Shown here one piece after another: positions 17,526-26,189 of a stretch of DNA of 64,000 nt (position 1 is its first letter; each line of letters opens with the position of its first letter). The stretch comes from an uncultured Clostridia bacterium (GTDB lineage Bacteria; Bacillota; Clostridia; Christensenellales; Borkfalkiaceae): assembly GCA_944337235.1 (NCBI GenBank), contig CALVLK010000006.1:1-64000 (forward strand), written 5' to 3'. The translations under genes were made by a program, and so were the position numbers. Under the pieces are notes generated by a model, which was given only the letters and a program-made list of their open reading frames with translations, was not told where the DNA came from and did not search any database.

Positions 17526-19358
17526 CTATGCTCCTTTGCGGCGATGGCTCTCGAGGTGGCGCATGATCCTCGCCTTCGTCGCGCTGTCCTCCTCCCCGCC
17601 CGAAAGCAGGGCACGGGTGTGCTCGGTGATGTGCAGCTCGTGGTCGTCGTACACGTCCGCCTCCACCTCGCGCTGCGCCAGCAACACATTTTCCCGCTCT
17701 GCCTTGCGGATGTGCAGGGCAGAGACGTCGCGGGCGTTTTCAAACGATCCGCAGCCGAGTGCGTCGAGCACCTTGTGGCGCGTCGCGTCCGAAAGCGACC
17801 CGTCTGCCTCCTTCAGCAGTCCGAGCGACAGCAGCGAGAGGATCTCCTCCTTCACGTCCTCGGCGGTGCGCTCATAGCCCGCCTCGAAGACGACGTCGTC
17901 CGCCGAAATGTCGCTCTCGTTGAAGTAGTACAGCTCGGTATGCCCGCCCGTTCCCGTCATGCGCAGCAGGCGGGAAGCGGAAGAGAACTGCTTGTAAAGG
18001 TGCAGGATCTGCCTGCCGATCTGCCGCACGGCGCGCTCCACGCTCTCTACGCTCGTCCGCATGCGATTGGTGTCCTGCTCCAGAATGAGCTGCAATCCCG
18101 TCGCGGACGTCACGCTGTAGCGCATGGAGGAGTCGCGCGTGATCTCGCTGATCCCCGATACAAGCGTAAACTCATTGGAGATGCGCTCCTCTTCCTCTGC
18201 AAATTCCGCAGGGAGGGATCCGCAGTCGAGCATCGCGGGCGCGGACGAGCCCTGCCTGTACACGAGCACGCGCCCGGGGTACAGCCCGTCCTCCGACAGC
18301 TCCTCTGCGTCCAGGGAGCCGTCCTCCACCGTGATTACGCCCATGGCGATGCGGTTGAGGAATTCGTGTTTGCGATTCCGCACCGCATTGTAGGCGCGCT
18401 GCAGCGGGATGAGGCGGTCGACGACGGCTCCCCCGAAGAACTGACCCGCGCGCTGCAGACAGGTTTGACGGACGAAAGGCAGCACGCGCTCCCCCCGTTC
18501 TCCGTTCCTGTAGGGCAGGTCGCCCTCGTAGAGCAGCGTATCCCCCGCTGCGATCTCCAACCGTCCCGCGGGATATCTCCCGTTGGGGCGGGTATACCGT
18601 TCAATGAGGATCTCCATATTCTCCCCCGTCTCGGGGCGCTCCCCGTCCGAAGAACAGGGGGAGGCAAGCGCGATCGAGGCGATCTCCCGCCCCGGAAGCT
18701 GCACGCCGAAGCGCTCATAGATCTCGGAGACGGGCACCGCCTTTGCATGGATGAGGCTTCGGACCTCCTCCATCGTCTCGGCGGAGAGGGAGTCGGGGTA
18801 GATCTCGAAGGGCGAGAGCGCCACCACGCTCACATCGCCCTCGCGGACGGCGCGCCCCCGCTCGTCCGTTCCCACCACCGCGCCCTCGGCGCTGCTCCAG
18901 ACGACCTTGTAGAACGCCGTGCCGCACGTCTCCGACCAGAGCGTCGCCCGCGCGATGACGTCGTCGAGATCGGTCCGTTCCCTGACCGCCTGCAAGATCC
19001 CGCTGCACAGCCGCGCCGTCTTGACGTCCGCCTCGGAATCGGAGGCGGCCTGTACCCGCAGTTTGGGGCGGATCTTGGCAAGGCGCGCCAGGCGCGATTC
19101 GACGACGGGCGCGATATGATTGAATGCGCGCCGCGCCTGCCAGTAGAAGTCGTTGTCCTCCTCCTCGAGCTCTCCGTCGGGGGTGATGTCGCAGAACTGA
19201 TCGCCTGCGACAAATTTTCTGTTCAGCTGCCAGCCGCGCTCCAGTCTGCGCCGCACCGCCTGCCGCGCGGCAAAATCTGCGCGGATCTCCCGCGCGAGCG
19301 CGCGCCTGCGCGCCTCCTCCTGTCTGCTTTTCAGCTCTTCCCGTTCCTCTTTGTCCAT
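17526..19358 (-). CDS. Phage portal protein (P22-like)
   Basis: 610 residues. The N-terminus is basic and helical. Then come NFV-like binding-surface motifs (RKFVAGDQF, FNHIAPVVESRLARL), a WSETCGTAFYKVVW segment, a VSVVALSPFEIYPD motif typical of P22-type portals, and a long helical crown or wing region (YNAVRNRKHEFLNRIAMGVI). The C-terminal portion is helical and highly charged. Domain order and length fit the portal through which the terminase packages DNA. It is followed without a gap by the scaffold-like gene. The portal assignment is strong; assignment to the P22 subtype is moderate. Confidence 0.78.
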   Translation of the reverse strand: MDKEEREELKSRQEEARRRALAREIRADFAARQAVRRRLERGWQLNRKFVAGDQFCDITPDGELEEEDNDFYWQARRAFNHIAPVVESRLARLAKIRPKLRVQAASDSEADVKTARLCSGILQAVRERTDLDDVIARATLWSETCGTAFYKVVWSSAEGAVVGTDERGRAVREGDVSVVALSPFEIYPDSLSAETMEEVRSLIHAKAVPVSEIYERFGVQLPGREIASIALASPCSSDGERPETGENMEILIERYTRPNGRYPAGRLEIAAGDTLLYEGDLPYRNGERGERVLPFVRQTCLQRAGQFFGGAVVDRLIPLQRAYNAVRNRKHEFLNRIAMGVITVEDGSLDAEELSEDGLYPGRVLVYRQGSSAPAMLDCGSLPAEFAEEEERISNEFTLVSGISEITRDSSMRYSVTSATGLQLILEQDTNRMRTSVESVERAVRQIGRQILHLYKQFSSASRLLRMTGTGGHTELYYFNESDISADDVVFEAGYERTAEDVKEEILSLLSLGLLKEADGSLSDATRHKVLDALGCGSFENARDVSALHIRKAERENVLLAQREVEADVYDDHELHITEHTRALLSGGEEDSATKARIMRHLESHRRKGA

Positions 19359-19392
19359 GTTCCCTCCTTGACTTTCTCAGAAAATCCGGTTT

Positions 19393-19674
19393 TCATTCTG
19401 CGCATTCTCCGTCCTGCCCCGTCCCGGCGGAGCGGGAGATCAGCCGCAGCAGCCGCTGCCGCTCCGCCTCGAGCTGCTCGTCGGAGAGCGCGGCATAGTC
19501 CTCCTCTTCCTCCAGAAGTTTCACCGCCCTCAGATCGGGCGGGACCTCCTTACGCACCTCGCGCCGTTTGACAAGGCGCAGCTCCCCGTCCTCGACGCCG
19601 TACTCCTCCGTCACTTCCTCCACGCTGTAGCCGTGCGCCAGTTTTTCCACCGTCTTACGGATGCTCTCCTTCAC
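19393..19674 (-). CDS. Small conserved phage-module protein between terminase and portal
   Basis: 93 residues beginning VKESIRKTVEKLAHGYSVEE and containing VTEEYGVEDGELRLVKRREV and a KEVPPDLRAVKLLEEEED segment. Small proteins with this HGYSVEE...VPPD pattern occur next to large terminases in Clostridial prophages, and some are annotated as terminase small subunit. I could not see a clear helix-turn-helix. The start is likely the GTG eight bases after AAGGAGG; a TTG two codons earlier overlaps the terL stop as TTGA and is the alternative. Confidence 0.6.
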   Translation of the reverse strand: MKESIRKTVEKLAHGYSVEEVTEEYGVEDGELRLVKRREVRKEVPPDLRAVKLLEEEEDYAALSDEQLEAERQRLLRLISRSAGTGQDGECAE

Positions 19675-19676
19675 CT

Positions 19677-21104
19677 TCAACGCCTCCTTCCCGCGCGCGC
19701 CAGGGCGCGGATGCGCCGCTCCTTGTCCTGTTGCACCTCGCTCTTCTCCGCCTGCGGCGGGGCGGGCCGGCTCATCAGGTAGTAACGGCACTCATCAAGG
19801 CCATGATCGTTTCGCTTTTCAGGCAGGTCGCCGCTCCCCCAGAAGTACCCCTTGAACTCGCGGATGAGGTTGGTGCAGCAGGAAAAAATGTACAGATTGG
19901 GCAGACCGTTCTCCTGATTGAGGTAACTTTTCACGCGCGAGATGCCGCTGAACATCTCCTTGTTCACGCGCGGATTGACGAGGATATCCCGCTCGTAAAA
20001 GAGCTCCGAAACACTCTTGACCGCCGCGAGCGTACGCTGCCCCGCCGCGGGATCGATATAGGCGTTCAGCCGCCCCTTTGCGTCCCGCTTCCAACCCAGG
20101 CGATCGCTGATCTCATGGATGGCGCGCGCATGATAGTCCACGTCCTTCCCCGCGCAGTAGTGCTCGGCGACGGCATAGACGTTCCCGTCGAAATCCACCG
20201 CGTACCAGTGTGCGGAGAGCGGGTTGCGCAGCCCCGGGTCGATGGAGATGGCGTCCTGCCATTCGGCGGGCACCTGAAAGGGTTCGATGACATGTTTTGT
20301 CTCGTCAAATTCGGGGTACACGAGCCCCTCCCGCGTGGCAAATCTTCCGTATCGGCGCGACTGCAGCTCCGCCTCGTCCATGGACAGCGTCAGCCTTGCC
20401 ACCTCGCGCTTGGAGAGAAAGGGATTGTCCGCCCACTCCATAAATTCGTACCAGATCTCGGGATCCTGCCGCTTGTTCAGATAGATCTCGTCATAGAGGA
20501 AGGTCAGCCCCTTCAAGGGGGTCATGGTGCCGAAGATGTCCCCGCTGCGGTCGACGACGCGCATCAGGCACTCGCGATAGACGTCCTCGGGCGGTTCCTC
20601 GTCGAACCATACGAAATCGAGCGAACTGCCCTGAAATTTCTCCCTGCCCTGATCGCAGCTCTTGAAGCCGATCACGCTCATCCCGCCGAAGACATTTTTC
20701 ACGATGATCTGATCGATGATGCCGCGCTCGGGCGCGTCCTTTCTGCCGCTCTGCATGATGATATCCGCAATGCGGTCCCGCCTGAGATAGTGCAACACCT
20801 TCTTCTGCGCGACGTCCCGCTGCACCTGCGAGGTGAGCGATACCACCCAGCCGAACACGTTCTCCCTGTTCCGGCGGTAGGGATGCGTTCCGCATGCCAT
20901 CCATACCGCCTCTGCGGCGCCGCATTCGGTTTTCCCCGAACGGTTGCCGCCGAACACCCAGCGGTTGCGCTTCTTGCAGCGGTGAAAGGCAAGCTGCTTT
21001 TTGTGCACCTTGCGGCCGCGGTTGTACCCCGCAAGTGCATCCCCCTCCGCCCGCCGCCGCTGTTCCTCTTCGATGCGGAGCAGTTTCTCTATGATTTCGT
21101 CCAT
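19677..21104 (-). CDS. terL: Phage terminase large subunit
   Basis: The DNA-packaging motor: an ATPase plus headful or cos nuclease. In 475 residues there is a Walker A loop FGGNRSGKTECGAAEA near residue 55, a Walker B with catalytic Glu in LDFVWFDEEPPEDVYRE, a motif III region (MTPLKGLTFLYDEI), and the RNase H-like nuclease with acidic residues in AISIDPGLRNPLSAHW and near the end in HGLDECRYYLM. All catalytic elements are intact. It heads the structural genes. Confidence 0.9.
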   Translation of the reverse strand: MDEIIEKLLRIEEEQRRRAEGDALAGYNRGRKVHKKQLAFHRCKKRNRWVFGGNRSGKTECGAAEAVWMACGTHPYRRNRENVFGWVVSLTSQVQRDVAQKKVLHYLRRDRIADIIMQSGRKDAPERGIIDQIIVKNVFGGMSVIGFKSCDQGREKFQGSSLDFVWFDEEPPEDVYRECLMRVVDRSGDIFGTMTPLKGLTFLYDEIYLNKRQDPEIWYEFMEWADNPFLSKREVARLTLSMDEAELQSRRYGRFATREGLVYPEFDETKHVIEPFQVPAEWQDAISIDPGLRNPLSAHWYAVDFDGNVYAVAEHYCAGKDVDYHARAIHEISDRLGWKRDAKGRLNAYIDPAAGQRTLAAVKSVSELFYERDILVNPRVNKEMFSGISRVKSYLNQENGLPNLYIFSCCTNLIREFKGYFWGSGDLPEKRNDHGLDECRYYLMSRPAPPQAEKSEVQQDKERRIRALARAGRRR

Positions 21105-21157
21105 TTTCGCCCCAAAAAATCAAATCATGCGCGCCCCGATGCGCTATCATATCGGCT

Positions 21158-21856
21158 ATGAAAAAGTTATATCTTTTCACAGCGCTGCTGCTGTTCCTGT
21201 TCCCCTCCCTCTCGCTTTCCCTGCCCGCACGGGCGGAGGAGAGCACCCGCTATGCCGTCGCCGACAGCCGCGACGTCTGGTTCTACGCCGAAGCCAACGA
21301 GGAGAGCGGCCTCTTCGTCCTGCCCTACACCTACTACGTCGTCGTCCTCGACGAAGGCGCAGAATTTTCGCGCGTGCGCTATCTCGACGACATCTCCCCC
21401 TACAAATCGGTGGTGGGCTACTGCAAGACGGACAGCATCACCTTCGTCGACTTCGTGCCCGAACGCCCCTTCCTGCGCATGGAGTTCACACTCACCTACT
21501 CGCTCCCCTCCCTGCCCGCCGTGTCCATGGGCAACGGCTCCTTCGAGAGCATCACAAAGAGCTTTGTCTACTATGGCTCGAGCTATCTGGGCACCACGCG
21601 CTTTCACTACGTCTACGCCGACGGCGTATTCGACTACATCCCCGCCGCCGAAGAGGTCAGCTACGAACTCAACGAGGACTATCTCTCCGTCGAAACCGGC
21701 GCGCCCGGCAACGCCGAGACGCCCGAGGTGCGCGATACCCCCTCCGTGCTGCAGATCGTGCTCGTCTGCCTCGTCGTCGCCGTCATCGGCTTCACCGTGT
21801 TCATCCTGCTGCGCGGCAGAAAGGCGCCCGTCGCCGAACCGGAGGCGGAGTTCTGA
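21158..21856 (+). CDS. Exported membrane-anchored protein with an SH3-like domain, inserted in the phage module
   Basis: 232 residues. A signal peptide (LYLFTALLLFLFPSLSL..ARA) is followed by an SH3-type beta domain (YAVADSRDVWFYAEANEESG ... VVGYCKTDSITFVD), a beta-rich middle part, and a C-terminal membrane helix (about 197-217) with a short cytoplasmic tail. It runs against the surrounding phage genes, starts seven bases after a TATCAT -10 element, and overlaps the 3' end of the convergent gene by 178 bases. Same overall plan (signal, SH3-like domain, C-terminal anchor) as the large protein starting at 22524. No specific function recognised; the placement is that of a phage 'moron'. Confidence 0.75.
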   Translation: MKKLYLFTALLLFLFPSLSLSLPARAEESTRYAVADSRDVWFYAEANEESGLFVLPYTYYVVVLDEGAEFSRVRYLDDISPYKSVVGYCKTDSITFVDFVPERPFLRMEFTLTYSLPSLPAVSMGNGSFESITKSFVYYGSSYLGTTRFHYVYADGVFDYIPAAEEVSYELNEDYLSVETGAPGNAETPEVRDTPSVLQIVLVCLVVAVIGFTVFILLRGRKAPVAEPEAEF

Positions 21857-22359
21857 GCAAACGAGATCCCCCTCTGCCCGCGCTTGGGCACGACGGCGCG
21901 CTCCCTGCCCTGCTGCACGGCACGATAGAGGCGCGGAAAGGGCGGGATGGACCCGATCTCCTCGAAGTACCGCTGCGCGGTGAGGCCGTGCACAAAGAGC
22001 AGATAGGCGATGCGCCTGACAAGCGCCTGCTGGCGGCGGAAATACTCCCGCTCGGAGCCGGAAAACGCCTCCTCCGGATAGCGCGCCAGCTCGCTGCGGC
22101 GGCGGAAATACTTGTATTCGAGCAGAAATCGTTCCTGCTCGTCCAGGCTCTGTACGATGCCGTCCAGCTCGTCTGCAACGCCGCGCAGGATGCCGCCCGC
22201 AAGCATCTCCCTTGCGACGCGCTCCGCACAGTCCAACGTGTCCGTCCTGCGGAAGGAGAGATATGCCTTGATGCGCGCACCCTCCTCCGATGCGTCCGCA
22301 AGCTCCCTCAGATGCGGATACGCGTACAGCAGCACCTTTACATATACCTGATCGTCCAT
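21679..22359 (-). CDS. Phage-associated helical protein, possible late regulator; 3' end overrun by the opposing gene
   Basis: 226 residues in the open frame. The first 168 are alpha-helical and charged (DDQVYVKVLLYAYPHLRELA, LDEQERFLLEYKYFRRRSEL, ARRIAYLLFVHGLTAQRYFEE-like) and recall ArpU or sigma-like late regulators found upstream of terminases. The rest merely mirrors the opposing exported-protein gene and looks unlike protein. GGGGGA precedes the ATG. The natural stop seems to have been lost, so the protein may be C-terminally altered. The regulator function is a guess from position and composition. Confidence 0.5.
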   Translation of the reverse strand: MDDQVYVKVLLYAYPHLRELADASEEGARIKAYLSFRRTDTLDCAERVAREMLAGGILRGVADELDGIVQSLDEQERFLLEYKYFRRRSELARYPEEAFSGSEREYFRRQQALVRRIAYLLFVHGLTAQRYFEEIGSIPPFPRLYRAVQQGRERAVVPKRGQRGISFAQNSASGSATGAFLPRSRMNTVKPMTATTRQTSTICSTEGVSRTSGVSALPGAPVSTER

Positions 22360-22382
22360 GCCTTTTCCCCCTGCCCAAAAAT

Positions 22383-22398
22383 GCAAACATTTGTTTGC
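22383..22398. promoter_or_regulatory. 16-bp palindrome upstream of the phage module
   Basis: GCAAACATTTGTTTGC has seven-base arms and a two-base centre. It lies 24 bases ahead of the first phage-module gene and just downstream of a leftward TATTAT -10-like element. Its AAAC-N4-GTTT core is one base per half site away from the GAAC-N4-GTTC LexA box of Firmicutes, so a LexA-like or phage-repressor operator is possible. Confidence 0.5.
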
Positions 22399-22487
22399 TT
22401 TCTCATAATATCATAAAAACATGACATACGGCAGCCAATATGCCAAATTTTTTTGCCATGCGGTGCAAATTTGTTGGAGGCAGAAGG

Positions 22488-22516
22488 TTGTCTTTTGCGC
22501 GCGCGCGTGTTATAAT
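22488..22516 (+). promoter_or_regulatory. Promoter of the large exported protein, predicted leaderless
   Basis: -35 TTGTCT (22488-22493), a 17-base spacer and -10 TATAAT (22511-22516), then only GGTGTGT before the ATG. Transcription should start at or within a base or two of the start codon. Confidence 0.75.
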
Positions 22517-22523
22517 GGTGTGT

Positions 22524-25046
22524 ATGAAAGCATTCTTCCGACCCATCATCACAGCGGCGCTGTGCCTTGCCCTCTCCCTTGCTGCGGGCGCGGGAATATC
22601 TGCCCTCTCCGGGGGCGTCTCTGCATATGCCGAGGAGGACGACGCGCTCTTTCTGCCCGGCTCCTTTGAAGAATACCTTCCGCTCAGCCGCCCCACAGCG
22701 GCGGCGATGAACGACGCGTATATCGTCATTGCCGACGGCAGCACACTGTACATCTACGACCGCACCGCCGGCACCTATTCCGAGCGCACGCACATCGGCA
22801 GCGACGGCACGGAGAGCGCCGTCACCTGCCTGCAATTTACCGCGGACGGCAGGCTGTACTTCTCCGACCAGAGCTCGCAGCTGTACGCCTATTCCTTTGT
22901 GACCGACTCCTCCGTCATCCAGACGGATGTCCCCTGCTCCTCCTTCGTCATCGAGGGCAGTACGCTGTATACCGCGGCGGTGTCGGGCACGACGACCATC
23001 TATGCGCTTGCGATCCCCGCCAACAATGCGCCCGTCAGTATGGCGCAGGCCGTGCGCGTGGGCGAGATCGACGATACCCGCACCCCCTGCATGACCTTTT
23101 CGGGCAACACCCTCTACTGCGCGATCGACTACACCGTCTACGCCTATTCCCTCTCGGAATCGGGCTATTCGCGCACCATGTACTTCCTTGCGGGCGGCTC
23201 TACCGAGATCTTCAACCTCACCGCCCTGTATGCCTTCGGGGGAGAATTTTACTATACCGTCAGTGGCACGCTCTCTTCCGACGGCCTGTACCGCGCCGAT
23301 ATGGGCAATTCCAGCGAACTTCTCCTTGCGGGCAGCGGATTTTCTTCGCTCTTCTCCTACGGCGACACCCTGTACTGCATCCAGGGTGCGGCGATCCGCG
23401 CCCTGTCGCTCTCCGGGCATGCCGCCTCGTACACGGGGTACGAGATCTCGGCGGGATCCGACAATTTCAACCGCATGCTCGACGCGGGCGAAACGGCGCG
23501 CGGGGGCGACCTTGTCGTCACGGCGGATAGCGGCAACGGCCGCGTGCTCATCTACGACAGCGCAGAAAACAGCTACTCCGCCATCCCATTGAACGGGACC
23601 CCCACCTGCGTCGCAACGGACGGGGAGATCATCGCCGTCGGCGTCGGCGCCTATGTGTACCTCTACCGCTACGGCGAGGATACCCCGTATGCCGAACAGC
23701 TGACGACGGGCGGCACCGTCGTCACGGGCGTCACGCTCGTGTACGGCGTATGCTATTACATCACAGACCACAGCTACGGCGTGCTTGCCGAGGGCATTGA
23801 AGAGGCGATCCGCTCCAACACGCCCGCGGCGATCACCTCGGACATCTGGGGCAACATCTATGTGGCGGATACGACGCTCCGCGTCACCCGCTACACCGAA
23901 GAGGAATTTTCCGACAGCGCCGCCGAGGGGCTGTCCGTCACCGATACCTGGTCGCTGCCCGCGGGCTTCCGTTCCCTGCGCGCCGACCACGAGGGAAATC
24001 TTTATTACCTGTACGGGAACGCGCTCTACTGCAACGGCGCGCAATGCGCCACCGTCAATGCAGACAGCTACGTCTACCGCGCCGACCGCGCGGGCGCAGA
24101 CGAGCCCGTCTCCTTTGCCCTCAACAGTCAGGACTGCACCGTCTACTTCCAGTTCGGCGGATTTGTCGTGCGAAGAGCGCTGTCCATTCCCTCCCTCTCC
24201 ACGATCGGCGCCGACGGCGTCATGGAGGAGCTCGCCTCATCGCACGCGCCCGCAGAACTCACCCTCTGCTCCGTGCCCGAGGGCACGACCTCGATCCGCG
24301 TGGATCTCTCCGCCATGACCGAAGACAGCGCATATTACGCCTATGAAAGCCACCTGCGCACCGCGGGCGGCGAAGGGATCGTACTCGCGCAGACGCAGGA
24401 CTTTGTGCTTGCCGCTTGCTACGAGAGCTACGGCTACACAATCGGGCTGTACCGCGCGGAGGATATCGCCATGCGCACACCCGAAACGGCGGAGCACACG
24501 GGCGTACGCTATCTGAGCAACGCCGCCTCGCTCACCGCCTTCCCCTGCACGCAGCAGGCCCTTGTCACCGCCGAACTTGCGCGCGGCACGCAGGTGCAGC
24601 TGCTTGGCACCTTCTCCCCGGCCGTCGGGTTTGAATATTCCTATATCTCCTGCACGAGAGAGAACGGCACAACATACGGCTATGTGCTCTCCTCCTACCT
24701 CGTGGAGTTTTCGCCCCTCTATATCGAGGAGGACGATTACCGCTTAGGCTACCTCAAGGCGAGTGAAGAGGGCGTCATCTTCCGCAGCGGCGAGGCGCGC
24801 ATCTCCGTCACCGACCGCATCCAGGTGCGCATCTACGACATGGAAGACGGCTTCTACCTCGCCCGCTTCGTCGCCGAAGACGGCACGGTATATACGGCGC
24901 AGGTGACCGACTCCATGCTCGAGGCGGGCAATACCGACACCCTCCGCACCAGCATGATCGTCATCCTCTGCGTGCTTGCCGTCGGCATCGTCACCGCATG
25001 GTTTGTGCTGCGGCCGCCCAAAGAAAAAAATCAACTCCGCTCTTGA
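22524..25046 (+). CDS. Large exported, membrane-anchored beta-propeller/SH3-type protein
   Basis: 840 residues. A signal peptide (MKAFFRPIITAALCLALSLA ... AYA) is followed by a long run of short beta repeats (TLYIYDRTAGTY, GRLYFSDQSSQLYAYSF, GDTLYCIQGAAIRALSLSG, GRVLIYDSAENSYSAI) typical of a seven- or multi-bladed propeller. After about residue 650 comes an SH3-like domain (TRENGTTYGYVLSSYLVEF), and at the C-terminus a membrane helix (MIVILCVLAVGIVTAWFVL) and a short basic tail. The start follows directly on a promoter without a ribosome binding site; frames further upstream have no hydrophobic leader. Extracellular, probably binding a polymer or protein; no enzyme motif seen. Confidence 0.8.
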   Translation: MKAFFRPIITAALCLALSLAAGAGISALSGGVSAYAEEDDALFLPGSFEEYLPLSRPTAAAMNDAYIVIADGSTLYIYDRTAGTYSERTHIGSDGTESAVTCLQFTADGRLYFSDQSSQLYAYSFVTDSSVIQTDVPCSSFVIEGSTLYTAAVSGTTTIYALAIPANNAPVSMAQAVRVGEIDDTRTPCMTFSGNTLYCAIDYTVYAYSLSESGYSRTMYFLAGGSTEIFNLTALYAFGGEFYYTVSGTLSSDGLYRADMGNSSELLLAGSGFSSLFSYGDTLYCIQGAAIRALSLSGHAASYTGYEISAGSDNFNRMLDAGETARGGDLVVTADSGNGRVLIYDSAENSYSAIPLNGTPTCVATDGEIIAVGVGAYVYLYRYGEDTPYAEQLTTGGTVVTGVTLVYGVCYYITDHSYGVLAEGIEEAIRSNTPAAITSDIWGNIYVADTTLRVTRYTEEEFSDSAAEGLSVTDTWSLPAGFRSLRADHEGNLYYLYGNALYCNGAQCATVNADSYVYRADRAGADEPVSFALNSQDCTVYFQFGGFVVRRALSIPSLSTIGADGVMEELASSHAPAELTLCSVPEGTTSIRVDLSAMTEDSAYYAYESHLRTAGGEGIVLAQTQDFVLAACYESYGYTIGLYRAEDIAMRTPETAEHTGVRYLSNAASLTAFPCTQQALVTAELARGTQVQLLGTFSPAVGFEYSYISCTRENGTTYGYVLSSYLVEFSPLYIEEDDYRLGYLKASEEGVIFRSGEARISVTDRIQVRIYDMEDGFYLARFVAEDGTVYTAQVTDSMLEAGNTDTLRTSMIVILCVLAVGIVTAWFVLRPPKEKNQLRS

Positions 25047-25071
25047 CTTTCGGGCGGAGAGGATGTAAAAT
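25043..25071 (+). promoter_or_regulatory. Promoter of the GH43 gene
   Basis: -35 TTGACT (25043-25048), a 17-base spacer and -10 TAAAAT (25066-25071). The -35 overlaps the last codons and stop of the preceding gene. A CGGAGG ribosome binding site precedes the ATG at 25107. Confidence 0.8.
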
Positions 25072-25106
25072 AGAGAAGAACCAACAATCACATTTTCGGA
25101 GGACCT

Positions 25107-26108
25107 ATGGCAAAGTATCTTTCCCCTCTGGCGCTGCAGCGCGCCGATCCCTATCTGTACAAGCACACGAACGGCAAATACTATTTCACGGCAACCTGCC
25201 CCGAATACGACAAGATCGAGCTGCGCACGGCAGATACGGTCAACGGCATTGCAACGGCGCCCGCCCGCGTCCTCTGGACGCGCCACAGCGAAGGCCCCAT
25301 GGCAAGCCACATCTGGGCGCCCGAACTGCACTATATCATGGGCAAATGGGTCATCTACTTCGCAGCGGGCGAGATGCCCGACGTCTGGAAGATCCGCCCC
25401 TACACCCTCATCTGCCAGGGCGACGACCCCATGAAGGACGAGTGGGTGGAAGGCGGCATGATGCAGGCGGCGGAGGGCGACCCCTACTCTTTCACCGACT
25501 TCTCGCTGGACATGACGGTATTTGAGCAGAACGGCAGGTGGTTTACCATCTGGGCGCAGAAGGTGGGGCTTGTCAACGGCATCTCCAACCTCTATATCGC
25601 AGAGCTCGAAACCCCTACAAAGCTCAAGACCGTGCAGGTACTGCTCACCACGCCCGACTACGATTGGGAGCGCGACGGCGGCTTCTGGGTGAACGAAGGC
25701 CCCGCCATTCTCAGGCACGGCGGCAAGCTCTACTGCACCTATTCCGCCTCGGCGACGGGCGCCTGCTACTGCATGGGCATGCTCAGCGCAGACGAAAATG
25801 CCGATCTGCTCGATCCCCTCTCCTGGCGCAAGCGCCGCATGCCCGTCTTAAAGACGGACGCATCGCTCAAGGTGTACGGCCCCGGGCACAACTGCTTCGT
25901 GCTCGGCGACGAGGGCGAACAGCTCACGCTGCTGCACTTCCGCAACTACGAGAAGATCACGGGCGACCCGCTCGACGACCACAACCGCCATGCGCATGTG
26001 CTCAAAGTCACCTATAACGAGAACGGGGAACCGCTCTTCCTGCTCAATAAGGACGAGCTGTACAATACCCCCTTCGAAAACGAAAAACAGAAAAACATCA
26101 ACGATTAA
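25107..26108 (+). CDS. Intracellular glycoside hydrolase family 43 protein
   Basis: A five-bladed propeller glycosidase, probably alpha-L-arabinofuranosidase or beta-xylosidase-like, acting on imported oligosaccharides because no signal peptide is present. In 333 residues the three GH43 carboxylates are visible: the base Asp14 in QRADPYLYKH, the pKa-modulating Asp135 in DFSLDMTVF, and the general acid Glu197 in FWVNEGPAIL. HIWAPELHY is a family hallmark. It has its own promoter and terminator. With the GH51 gene at the right end of the window it points to use of arabinose-containing glycans. Exact substrate cannot be read. Confidence 0.88.
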   Translation: MAKYLSPLALQRADPYLYKHTNGKYYFTATCPEYDKIELRTADTVNGIATAPARVLWTRHSEGPMASHIWAPELHYIMGKWVIYFAAGEMPDVWKIRPYTLICQGDDPMKDEWVEGGMMQAAEGDPYSFTDFSLDMTVFEQNGRWFTIWAQKVGLVNGISNLYIAELETPTKLKTVQVLLTTPDYDWERDGGFWVNEGPAILRHGGKLYCTYSASATGACYCMGMLSADENADLLDPLSWRKRRMPVLKTDASLKVYGPGHNCFVLGDEGEQLTLLHFRNYEKITGDPLDDHNRHAHVLKVTYNENGEPLFLLNKDELYNTPFENEKQKNIND

Positions 26109-26120
26109 ACAAACATACAA

Positions 26121-26156
26121 AGAGAGAGAAGATCCCTGCGATCTTCTCTCTCTTTT
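26121..26156 (+). terminator. Terminator after the GH43 gene
   Basis: A 14-bp stem, AGAGAGAGAAGATC / GATCTTCTCTCTCT, with loop CCTGC, followed by TTTTG. Confidence 0.85.
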
Positions 26157-26189
26157 GCTGCTCTCCCCCGCCCCTTTGTGGAAAGAAGC

